NCBI GenBank assembly: GCA_047967505.1
Contig: CM106540.1
Length of the DNA stretch: 64,000 nt
Source: Dipteris shenzhenensis
Taxonomy: Eukaryota > Polypodiophyta > Polypodiopsida > Gleicheniales
Reading direction: 5' to 3' (one strand)
Shown here: positions 1 to 11,608 of the stretch, one piece after another
How positions within the stretch are numbered: the first letter of the stretch is position 1
Layout: every line of letters starts with the position of its first letter
Notes under the pieces: generated by a model
Told to the model about the DNA's origin: nothing
The model's database searches: none
The model's input: only the letters and a program-made list of their open reading frames with translations
Translations under genes and position numbers: made by a program

Positions 1-413
1 TCAATTGGAACCCTGGTGACTGCCCCTGGTTGTCAGCATCATGATCCAGTACGAGGCGTCTCCACCAGTTTCATCACAGAGGCATGCAGACGAACAAAAC
101 AGAAACCAAGAAGATCACACAACAAGTGGGAGGTCTCCGTGAGCAGCTAGAAGAGCCTCGAGGGCTTTCTTGATCTTTGCATGACGCCATATCCACGCCA
201 AGTGCTCTCCAAGTAACTCGCCACGTGCCAACAATTGTTCACGATATATACATAGAGAGAGAGGGAGACAACAATTGAAAGAGTTGTTCTGATAGAAAAC
301 GAGGTCGTACAACACACCAACTTTTTCGTTGTGGCATAAAGATCAAACATGGTCGCTACTCTGTGTTTGCCTTTCGTGCAGATCCTTCCATCCTTCGTCC
401 CCCTTCCTCTCAG
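1..413 (+). promoter_or_regulatory. Upstream region and 5' leader of the LysM receptor kinase gene
   Basis: This stretch lies before the chosen start codon at 414. A weak AT-rich TATA-like run (GATATATACAT) lies near 242-252. An upstream ATG at 349 has a strong context (A at -3, G at +4) and opens a 121-codon frame that overlaps the main start out of frame, to 714. The main ATG at 414 has a weaker context (C at -3). No transcription start can be read from the sequence, so whether the upstream ATG is in the mRNA is unknown. Confidence 0.3.
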
Positions 414-1041
414 ATGCCTCTGTTGCTCCCCTGCGCCCTCTTCTTCTTGTCGATCCTCAGCTCCTCCTCTCACTCCCAATGCCTCCCTCCATCTGGATGC
501 AACGCCATGGCACTCTACTTCATATCCAGTGGCGATACCCTTTCCGATGTCGCCATTCGTTTTGGCTTCGGTAATGATTACTCTTCCCTCCAGACTCTCA
601 ATAACCTCAGCGATGCTCAGCTTCTCAACCTTCTTCCGGGTCAACCTTTGCTTATCCCTTTCGATTGCCAATGCGTCGGCGATCAATTGGGACGCGTTTT
701 CTTGTATTCTGTAACACTGAACGGTGAGAACGATATCACCATCGCTTCCTCCAAATATGGCAACCTCACACAACCGGCATGGATCGACGCTGACAATAGT
801 GGTGTCATACAGAACTTAGTGCCTGGTGATTCCCTCCGAATTCCAGTTAATTGCTCATGTGGCGTCTCTAAGGTTTCAACAGATTACGGATTCTTCGCAA
901 CATACGTCGTTCAACCCAACGACACCGTCTCTAGTGTTAGCAAACGCTTCAATGCGTCACAGAGCCTCGTACGAGAATACAACCCCACCAGTTCCGATAA
1001 TCTTCAGGCGTATACATCCATACTTTTCGTCCCAATCCGAA
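414..1041 (+). CDS. CERK1: LYK exon 1: signal peptide and three LysM modules
   Basis: Encodes residues 1-209 plus one base of codon 210. The signal peptide is followed by Cys23 and Cys29 and the CxC pairs at 85/87 and 147/149, the disulfide framework of LYK ectodomains. The donor is A|GTGAGC at 1042. If this intron were not spliced, the frame would stop at 1110-1112. The one-base phase matches the exon 2 acceptor, which argues that the stop is intronic. A further small exon between here and exon 2 cannot be excluded. Confidence 0.88.
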
Positions 1042-4000
1042 GTGAGCAATTCTTCTCACTTGAACGTCGATCAGCTGCCTCCTTTGTTCTTCCTTCTTGC
1101 GTCGAACTTTGAATCGAATAATATCTCACCCGCTCCACCTATGGCTGTTAACGATGTTTCCTATGACTGAACCAACTTGTCAAAGCTGCTCGCTCTCACT
1201 GACACCTTGTTACTGTGGCTTGTTCAGATAGCAGTGGCATATACCCGCCCTTTAATTCAAGGTAGGTACGTTTGTACAGAGGGTTAGTACGAGCAGTTCA
1301 CGTTTTAAAAGCATTTGGAAGATTTCTCACTAGTTAGTCGTAAAGCTGTGAAAGATAATAATGAAATTGATTCCTGTGTTTAATTTGTGTTTCAGTGCAT
1401 TATCAGCTGGTGAGAGCGGTGGCAGAACATTTCAGCTTGTCCACTGCACATACATGCTCCAATTCTCATCTACTATGCTTTGATTTCTCTCTTATTTTCT
1501 GCTAGTTTTGATCTTTGCTTCTCTGTCAACAGGAGGTGGAGGTGGAGGCACAAACATAGGAACCATTGTGGGGGCGAGTCTAGGTGGAGTAGGTGCCTTT
1601 TTGGCTATTGTAGGGTCTGGACTATGTTTTTTTTGCCGGAATTCTTCAAAAAAGCAAGGTCAACTCAGTGACAAGGACAAAAACCAAGCTCCACTGATTT
1701 TGGATCCAAGTTCAATTGAATCTTCTGGTGAGGAAGTCAATGCTCTCTCATCTGGGGATTTTTCCTTTTTAAAAAGCGTACAGAAATGTAGCCACTTGCA
1801 TGTCTGTGAGAGCTAACCTCAGAGCAGAAATGCGAGGTTCTAGGTCATTAACGTCTACAAATATGCAGGGTTGAACAGCCAGAATGGTGGAATCAACATG
1901 GTCTCATTCGGGACCTCGTCAAACGAATTTGAAACTCCACCCGTGGGTGGTTTTATCAGGTTTTCTTATGAAGAACTTGCTGCAATCACTGACAATTTCA
2001 GTATTGCCAAGGAGATAGGAAGGGGTGGCTTTGCTACGGTTTTCTATGGTGAATTTCAGGGACAGGTGCGTAAGTTCTTGTTGATGGTTATCTTTGAAGA
2101 TTTGCTATCTTTGTTTCACATGAAGGGAGAACACATTTCAGAATTAACAAGCAAACCATTATGAAGTTATAAAGAGAGAAACAAGTGCACAGGAGACCAT
2201 TGTATAGTGCTTCACTGTCACAAGGTTAAAAGGGCTAAAGCCTATGAGTATATTTAGGCATTGGCATTAATCATGGGGTGCAAGTGAGGCCCATGAGATG
2301 GCTTTTAGAGAAAGGGTCGTTGAAGGACACATGGGATCTATGTGAGGTCCCAAATGGCATGCAATACGTTCAGGGGAGGGCCTTATTGAAAAGAAGGTGA
2401 CCACAGGGCCGAGAAAAACAAGGAAGGAGCATAGAAGAACCATGGCTTAAAGGTGAATAAGGTGAATCGGAACTGGCCCTTGATTTTGTTGATGCTTCAT
2501 TGGTATGAGAGCCAGCCACTGTGTGTGTAGCCTGTGAGGAGAGGAGCGAATCTGTTAGCTGTTCTCTGCATTGGATCCGCTTAGTAATACATTCTTCCCT
2601 TTGCATGTGGCTATGAGGTATAAGCAAACGCATAGACATGGGTGGAGGTCTGTGATACTACATTCTATTTTTAGGTCTCAGCTACATTTAGTGTGTGTGT
2701 TTTTTCTTAATCTCTATTTAGGTTTTTTTCCAAAATAGTAAGTTTTAAGGAGAATTTTATTAGTCGGAATAGTCTCCTGTTAAGTTTCTCCGTGTATTTT
2801 CTAGATAGCATTTTTGAAACTATAAGAAAATCTGTTTTTGTTTGGGGAGGTGACATTTCGAAGATCTCCTCAACTTCCAGCCGACTTTCACCACTACATA
2901 CTAAACCAACCACTAGAGTTGGACCAGGGTTGGTTCACTTAGATCACAAGATCGCTCTGAAACCTTACTCGTAAAAGACAGCAAAGAAACTCTCATTTGC
3001 TCTCCCTCTCTCCCTCTCTCAACAGATACACTAGGGCCCAGGACAACAGTCGGGTTGGACCCCCCCGAAGGATTTTATTACTTGAGAGAAGAAGGAATAC
3101 ATGAGTTCAGCGTGGAAGCTGTTCATACATAATTCAAACGTAAAAAATGAAATATTACATGAGCTCTTAGGCTCCCTTTCTTGGCAACAAGCCACTTGTC
3201 AAATTCTACTTTACTTTCCTAATTACATGCCACTAAGGGCAACTCTGGAGTCTTCGAAGCACTTGGTCACGCGAACCGCCTCCTAGACTCTTGTTAGGCT
3301 CCCGTAGCGCTTAGGAAAATCACTCTTCCTAGTACTTGCAACAATTAGTTAAAGCGCACCACCATGGCACCCATTAATTGTTAGCGCTTTGCATGCAAAT
3401 AACACACTGTGGACTAATTCTAGTCACGGTGGGTGTCCCCACTGAACACATGTGCACACATAACAAATATAAAAATGTATATTTATTCTCTGGTTGATCG
3501 AAGTCAATGCTCTTGATCATAATTAAGAGGCTTTGACCAAGGGTCGAGGTGTCTCAATTATAGTCAAGTCTCTCCAACCGAAGTTGGCACAACTCTCCAA
3601 CCGAAGTTGGCACATCTTGGTTAACTCTCTTAGCGTATGCCAAGTCTTGTTGACCGAAGTCAACACTCTCTGACCATAGTCTGCTCTGTGGTTCTCTAGT
3701 TAACCGCAGTTAACCCTCTTGGTAATAAACCAAGCCTTCCCGATCGAAGTCAGGTTTACTTGACCAGAGTCAAGTATCTTTGACCGTAGTCAATTCTCTG
3801 ACTATTAAAAGAACTCAGTTAACCCTCTTGGTAATAAACCAAGCCTCCCTGACCGAAGTCCAGGTTTACTTGACCAGAGTCAATGGTCAACTGTACTTTG
3901 ACTTAGGTTATTTACATTGTGGTGACATCCCCTCGGTTTCTATTCTGTTGACCTTAACTGAAAAGCTTCCTTGTAAACATCCAAAAGCTGTGGATGACCG

Positions 4001-7000
4001 GACAACATGTCTTCATCCATCCATTGGCATCTAATGCCGTATAATTCTTGAATTTTACAAGATACATGTAAAACTCCTTGCCTTGAGGGCCTTTGCGTAC
4101 AATATGGTACACAATCTGCTCTGGCTGAAGGACCTCCTCTAGCTCATCCACTTCTGGTGGATCTTCTGATACTGGCTCTGTAGGCTCTGGCCCTTGGAAT
4201 TTCTTTAGAAGACTCACATGGAATGCATTGTGAATCCTCCAATGCTCTGGCAATGCTAACCTGTATGCAACCTCATTTATTCTTTCTGTAACCCTGAAAG
4301 GGCCAAAATACCTGGAAGATAACTTTGCATACACTTTTTGTTTGCCTTTAAACTTGCGGAGCCTAGCTTTCTCGAACTTTAAAAGTACCCAATCCCCTTC
4401 CTTGAGATCTAACTGTCTCCTATGCTTATCTGCAGCTCTTTTATGCTTCTCTTGAGACCTTTCAATTGCTGTCCGGACTTGGCTGTAAGCTGTCTGGAGG
4501 TCTCTCACAAACTGATCAGCTGCAAATATTTCATCCTTGGTCCTTAGGATAGGTGGCAGAATCACCTTCCCATAAATGACCTCAAAGGGGGCTTTCCCTG
4601 TAGAGCTGTGCACTGTATTATTGTAAGCAAACTCTACCAATGGTAGGTACTTTTCCCAGTCTGAACCTTGGTCACCCACGTAGCATTTCAACATATCCAA
4701 TGCTGTAGAATTTGCTACTTCACTTTGACCATCTGTCTGGGGATGGTAAGAAGAAGAAAAATTCAAATTCGTCCCCATGTTATCAAATAAAGCTCTCCAG
4801 AATAGACTAGTCATTATGGGATCTCGATCACTGACAATGGACTTAGGCATACCATGGTGCTTAAAGATGTGTGCCATGAAAAGCTTAGCCATATGATCTG
4901 CCTTTATGGTTTTGCGAACCGGAATGAAATGAGCTTGCTTGCTGAATCTATCAATGATAGGCCAAATCCCATCATTCCCTGACTTTGATCTTGGTAAATA
5001 AAAAATAAAGTCCATTGTAATACTTTCCCACGGTGCTTGAGGCGCGAAATATTTTTTTTAATTTGGAAATTATGAGTCATTTACAAACTTTACAAAATGC
5101 TCATCTAATATAACTATTCTATATGCATGTATGGAGAGGGGACTTTAAATCTGTGCTTGCTTCACGTGTTTCATAGATTTTTTATGGGGTAGTTGCACTA
5201 AGATGCTTCATCAACAGACTAAGAAGTCAATGTGTTATATTGTTTTCATTGACATGCAAATAATTGCATGTGTTATATTAGTTTTCAACCCCTTGTACCC
5301 CACACATTACTTCTAGTTCCTATCCATGCATTTTCAACAATTTAGCCTTATTGCTCTAAATGTGCAACTATTCATCGTTTTATGAAGAGAATAGATAATG
5401 AGAAGCTATAGGTGATATTTTTCTTACTGTTTTTATAAATCGAGAAAACAAGAGGAAAAGGGACTTGCTTTTCTTACTAGCATTGGACATCTCAAAGGCC
5501 ACCTTGAACTTACCATCTAAGTTACAACATCCAATAAATGTGGTAGTACTTTAAATAATATTGAAATATTTGATTTTCATGCTTGGTTTGTAGTGCTATT
5601 GAATATAAATATTATGAAAGATTTATTCATTTGCATGTTTACCCCTCAGCTTTTGAGGCTGAAACCCTTTCTTTTCAACTTTGGGATACTCTTTCTTTTC
5701 TGATTTTGAAAAATCAGTTTTCTTTCTTTCAGCACGTCCTGCATGCAAGGATAGTACTGTAGATGGATCTTGTAAAGGCACAAGACTAGCTACTGAAGCT
5801 GAATGCATAAGGTCTTGAATGTTCTTTGCCCCCAAAGCATTCACTACTGCCTGGATTCTTGGACTGAGACTTGCTCTATATCTTCTCATTTGGGTTCCTT
5901 TGGAGATCTTTTTGAAAGGTGCAACCTGCAAATAAGCATCCCAAAACTTCTGGTTGTACACATCCACTGTATCTCTTGCATCCATATGCAAATTGTCCCA
6001 ATCTTGAAGAACATGATCTCTAAACTGTTTAGGCATAAACTACTGGTAGAAGGCTTCCTTGAAGTCCTTCCACCTCTTTGGGGCTGACCCATCTGTGCTC
6101 TGTGCACTCCACCATGCACGAGCTGTTGCTGTCAAGTGCAAACTGACCATTCTTAACTTGGAGGATTCTGAAAACTTTTCTATACCGAATGCAGCATCAA
6201 ACTGCCTGATGAACTGCAATGCTGTGTCTGTATGACCATATTGTCCATTATAGGTCATAAACTTGACAAATTTACCTCCCTCTTTGAATTCCTTGGTCTC
6301 TCTGGAAGACTTTCTCTTCCTAGGCTTCTTGTGTTTCCCTCTTTTCCTGGATGGTTTATCTGATAAAGAAGAAGATACAAAAGTGGAGCTCGAGGTAGAC
6401 GGTGAAGGACTTGGAGATCGGTGATGATGCCTCGATCTCTTCCTGTTATGAGACCGTCCCCTATGAGATCTTTCTCTCGCTGTACACGAGAGTGTGCCTC
6501 TGGCATTGGCACATCATATGCTGCATTAGGCATAGCTTCTGCTTGAAACAAATACTGAGCTCTTGGATCCCTTCTGAGATTTTCCATCTCTTGCATACGA
6601 GTGCGTACCATCTACTCAAATTCTTGCTGAGTTTGTTGCACACTTCTCTGTCTTGGATGTGCATCCCTATCTTGTGAATCCCACTGGATAGGTGATTGAG
6701 CCATTTTCTTACAACTTGTCTGAGATCTGTAAGTTTCTCACACACACTGTGTATGCAACTAAGGCACGCAACCTTTGCTTTTCAAAGAGAGAAATTACCT
6801 CAACAAGAGGTGTCTTGCATTCACAGTCTATGCCAGTACCGGGCTGTCAACTCAAGACATATACCCACAAGGTTGCCAAGGCATCAACAACTATATTGCC
6901 CCTTTTCTGGCTGCTGCAAAAAGCACTCAGAATGCATCTGACTCCCTTTTCCTGAGCACAAAGGCATACATTTTCTCTTTTCTGCAAATCTCTGATTTCT

Positions 7001-10000
7001 CTGTTTTTCTGCTTTTTTCTGCCAGTAAATACTCTCTCAGATAGGTGAAAACTGCTAGCAGAAACAGTCTCTGTAACTTTTTTTTTTTGGGGGGACAGTA
7101 ACTAGATGAAGTAACCGGCTGGTTACTCTAACCAGACTAGTTCTGGTCTGGTTTGGTTGGCTCCCAACTGAATTCAACCCACTGTAGTCTAGTTAACCAA
7201 CTATGGTCTGGTTAACTACAGCCAAGGTTAGTTGGTCAAACCTGGTTTGTCTAACCAATTTGGTTTGGTTAGACCAACTAACTGAACTTCTAACCAGGGT
7301 GAACTAACCAAAGTTAACTGAACCACTGGTTTGCCACATCAGCAGCTGACCTGTCTGCCACGTGTCAGTGCCATGTCAGCTTCCTGTCAGCCCTGCCATC
7401 ATCCATGTCAGCACCACACGTGCGGACGCCACGTCATCCACTGAGCTGTTTGCCAGCATGGACTGCCACGTCATCAAGCCTGCTGCTCATCTGCCACGTG
7501 TACTCCTAGTTGGCACCTTGGCCACGTCAGCATCCACGTGGACGTTGCGTCACCTTAGCAGTTTCGTGAAGCTTTAGAGCAGAGAGCATCGCCAGCATCG
7601 CGCGCACACAGAGTCACGGGACTAGCAAAGATTTCCATCCACTAGCCGGAATTAAAACAGTAGCATGACCCGCTCCTTTGCACCTTCTCCACGCCTGACG
7701 CTGACTGGCAACGGAAAGTATGTCTCACGGCCTAGGCAATACTTTACGCCATGATTGGCTCACAGGTGAGACGCTGCTTTGCAGAAGCTTTGCGTCACCC
7801 ATCCAAGCCTCTGTGTGATACTTATGCACGATACGCCCAGGCTTCCGTCAAATGCTGGAATGATGTAGCCAAGAGGTACAAGCTTATGTAGCCTTGCACG
7901 GTTACCAAATCGTCAGAAATGCTCCCGTCGCCTCAATGCCCAATGCAATTGGTCACCTATCAAAGGCATAGCCAACCTCAAGGGAGCTCCTGGAGTTTTA
8001 CGTCTGTTCCCACCTTAACGCGGATACCACAGATAGAAAAGCGTACGCAGTCTACACTTTAGATGCGGCACGCTTTCTTGATGACTTGGCACGCTTTCTT
8101 GATGACTTGGATCGTCACTGGCCTGATAATCAGTGATCCCGTGGCTTGTGCTTGCGTCGATCGCTTGTGAGCCTTTAAGCTTTAGATCGTCACCCCGTTC
8201 AAAAAGGAGGCGAGCGAAGCTCTGATACCAATGAAACCTTACTTGTAAAAGATAGAAAAGAAACTCTCATTTGCTCTCCCTCTCTCCCTCTCTCAACAGA
8301 TACGCTAGGGCCCAGGACAACAGTCGGGCTGGACCCCCCCGAAGGATTTTATTGCTTGAGAGAAGACAACAGTCGGGCTGGACCCCCCCGAAGGATTTTA
8401 TTGCTTGAGAGAAGAAGGAATACATGAGTTCAGCGTGGAAGCTGTTCATACATAATTCAAACGTAAAAAATGAAAAATTACATGAGCTCTTAGGCTCCCT
8501 TTCTTGGCAACAAGCCACTTGTCAAATTCTACTTTACTTTCCTAATTACATGCTACTAAGGGCAACTCTGGAGTCTTCGAAGCGCTTGGTCACGCGAATC
8601 GCCTCCTAGACTCTTGTTAGGCTCCCGTAGGGCTTAGGAAAATCACTCTTCCTAGTACTTGCAACAATTAATTAAAGCGCACCACCATGGCACCCATTAA
8701 TTGTTAGCGCTTTGCATGCAAATAACACACTGTGGACTAATTCTAGTCACGGTGGGAGTCTCCACTGAACACATGTGCACACATAACAAATATAAAAATG
8801 TATATTTATTCTTTGGTTGACCGAAGTCAATGCTCTTGATCATAATTAAGAGGCTTTGACCAAGGGTCCAGGCGCCTTAATTATAGTCAAGTCTCTCCAA
8901 CCGAAGTTGACACAACTCTCTAACCGAAGTTGGCACATCTTGGTTAACCGTAGTTAACCCTCTTGGCGTATGCCAAGTCTCGTTGAAGTCAACACTCTCT
9001 GACCATAGTTAGCTCTGTGGTTCTTTGGTTAATTGCAGTTAACCCTCTTGGTAGTAAACCAAGCCTCCCCGACTGAAGTCAGGTTTACTTGACCAGAGTA
9101 AAGTATCTTTGACCGTAGTCAATTCTCTAACCATTAAAAGAACTCTTTGACCATAATTAACACAAATAAAAACTCTTTAATTATGATCAGATAAATGGTC
9201 AATTGTACTTTGACTTAGGATATTTACATTGTGGTGACATCGCTCTTAGGTTAGTATATTTCATACTTTCATTGATGACTTCAATCGAGTCACATGGATC
9301 TACTGTCTATCCAAAAAGCCTCACACCTTCAACAAATTCAAAGAATGGAAAATGAAGGTGGAAAGCTAGACCAGGAAGAAACTGAGGCGGAGAATTCACT
9401 TCAACAGAAGAAGAAAGGTATCAAGTGCCAATTGATGACTGCACGGACATCCTAGTAGAACAGGGTGGCAAAGTGAAAGAATCGAATGATACTTGAGATG
9501 GGCTTGAGCATGCTTAGGGGAAAGAACTTCCACGGACTTTTTGGGTGGAGCTAGTCAATGCAGTTGTTTTCATCCTTTATAGGACCGCGGCCGAAGTAGT
9601 TAAAGGGATGGCTTCTCTGTAGGCATACTTAGGGAAAACGCCTATCATTAATCAATTATGGGTTTTCGGTGCTGACGCTTTGGTGTATGTTACTAGGACT
9701 AAGGAGCAAGAAGTGCGTTGTTGCCAGAACTGCTTTCACCCTCCATTTCCTTGGCACCTGAGAGAAACAAGGTAAACACTTCGAAAGCATGTTGCTACTG
9801 ATGTTTGATGTACGCACAAAGAATATATATATGGTTGGTACCACCCTCACCTCCGGAGTGCCGACAGAAACTCAATATGAAGACTTTGTATAAATCGATG
9901 CTCAAGTATGTGTGGGTGTGTGGATTGGTATGTGTGAAAGCATATGTTTATACCATGGTCTACACCCACTGTTGGGTGTTGATGACGTGAGTGGGGATGT

Positions 10001-10628
10001 CATAGTAGCTAGTCCCTGCTATGCGTGATGGAGTTTATGATTTTCAACCTATGAGTGACTATCATGAGATTGAAATTGCACTATGTTGCGTTTCTAGAGG
10101 ATGAGTTTGGGCATGTTCTTGGATTCATCTAGATATATACGGTTGGATCCACCCGTTTGATTGTTTGCTTTGGAAACAAACTAGGTACCTCCTGGAGGTA
10201 CCCATAGCATCCATGTGTAACCCTTGTACTGCCATCTTCAGTGTCCCTTACTCCTCTAACTCTGATGCTTGAAGTATCACTCCCTTATGCAAGTGGAGTT
10301 AGCTTTGGTATCAGAGCATTCTGAGCAAACATTGCTGTCCTACACTTGGAGTTGTCACCAAGCAAAGTCTTCATGTTGCCACATTTGCTACTAGTTTTGA
10401 TGCCTCTCATTCTTGATTGGAGTCTTCTTCTTATCCCTTGTTTGGTCTCAGTAGAAGAATTTTGTCTTTTTCCGGCTTCCACTACTAGAAGAGTCCTCTT
10501 TGTCATCAAATTTTTCATCTCTCTTTTTGTTGGCCTTGCTTGTGCCAGGCTTGCCCTTTCCCTGCCCTTGCTCTTGCCTTGTGCAACAAAGGCATTGTCA
10601 TTGCCGCTCTCCCCCCTCATACATTCTC

Positions 10629-10687
<59 letters not shown>

Positions 10688-11555
10688 CATGCTTAGAACC
10701 ATAAACTGTAGATGAAACCATAAAACAGAGTATGCAATGTTGCAAGCCAAAACAACTTGGTATAAACCTCCACAAAAGTGGGTAAAAGGGCTCAGGAAGA
10801 GCACAAGTCATCCAGCAGATGCTGGGCAAACACAGGCAAGGACTGCCACAAAACACTGAGGAAGAAAGGCTGAATGCACTGCTGAGGGATGGCCTCCAGC
10901 ACGTTTCAAATGAGGATTGCAGTGCAATACCAAAATCACTCAGCAGATGGGCCTTCATATAGGACCAGGGTGATCTACAGACCAGGCTGACCAGGTGTGT
11001 AATCCCACTGACCACAGACTGGCTGGTTTGGCCAACTAGAAGGCCTCAGATCTGGCCTATCCTAATGAGGTGGTAGTGAAAATTGATTTGTTTTGTCCAA
11101 GCATGAAATCCCGGGCTTTGTGCAACTCTGGTCGTTGCAGTACATCTCCACAGCTTCTTCCTGAATGACCTCCATGTCATCAAGGACCTATCTGAGCTGT
11201 AAGGACTCGCAGCTCTGTACTCCGCCTCGGTGGATGAAAGAGTGATGATTGGTTGCTTCTTACTAAGCCAAGAAATGATCCCACTGACCCCAACAAGAAA
11301 TAATAGCCGGTTGTGGAACGCCAAGTGTCCTAGTCTCCAGCCACATCCAACAGAGTCCACAGTATCCGCAGAAGTTGAACCCGAGCAGCTGCAGCAGAAG
11401 GAGCGGCAGGAGGAGGAGGAGGAGAAGATGAAGAGGAAGAGGAAGAAGAAGAGGAAGAGGAAGAAGAAAAATTATTTTTTAAATGTCATGCCACAAAAGC
11501 AGGGCCCTCACAGGGTCATCGGATGTCGATCCTAGGGATCTTGGTTCTAAGCATG

Positions 11556-11608
<53 letters not shown>

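Larger units (their letters stand above)
2958..9239 (-). mobile_element. Element 1: Ty3/gypsy retrotransposon with chromodomain-like tail, minus strand, defective
   Basis: Two LTRs (2958-3927 and 8232-9239) start TG and end CA and are flanked by the target duplication TCGCTC. The primer site (TGGTATCAGAGC, minus strand) is at 8219-8230, and a purine tract beside the 3' LTR is the complement of 3928-3940. Reading right to left there are a 1.5-kb leader, gag (6704-5623) and integrase (5035-3954). Protease, reverse transcriptase and RNase H are gone: about 0.6 kb of AT-rich sequence lies where roughly 2.5 kb of pol would be expected. The LTRs differ by substitutions and small rearrangements, so the insertion is old. 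It is nested in a copia remnant. Confidence 0.9.

Noticed and set aside
147-773. 208-codon minus-strand frame across the LYK leader and exon 1
   Set aside because: It is antisense to a well-supported exon and shows no domain; it is a shadow frame.
1110-1112. Stop codon ending the LysM frame, suggesting a truncated pseudogene
   Set aside because: A GTGAGC donor at 1042 gives the exact phase needed by the acceptor at 1532, and all ten exons then sum to a whole number of codons with an intact kinase.
10304-10316. tRNA gene fragment
   Set aside because: TGGTATCAGAGC is the standard plant LTR primer site, also seen at 8219, 12236 (one mismatch) and 59584; no tRNA body is present.
10285-11015. 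Frames rich in Cys-Val or His-Thr around 10.6 kb
   Set aside because: They are translations of the CT/CA microsatellite.
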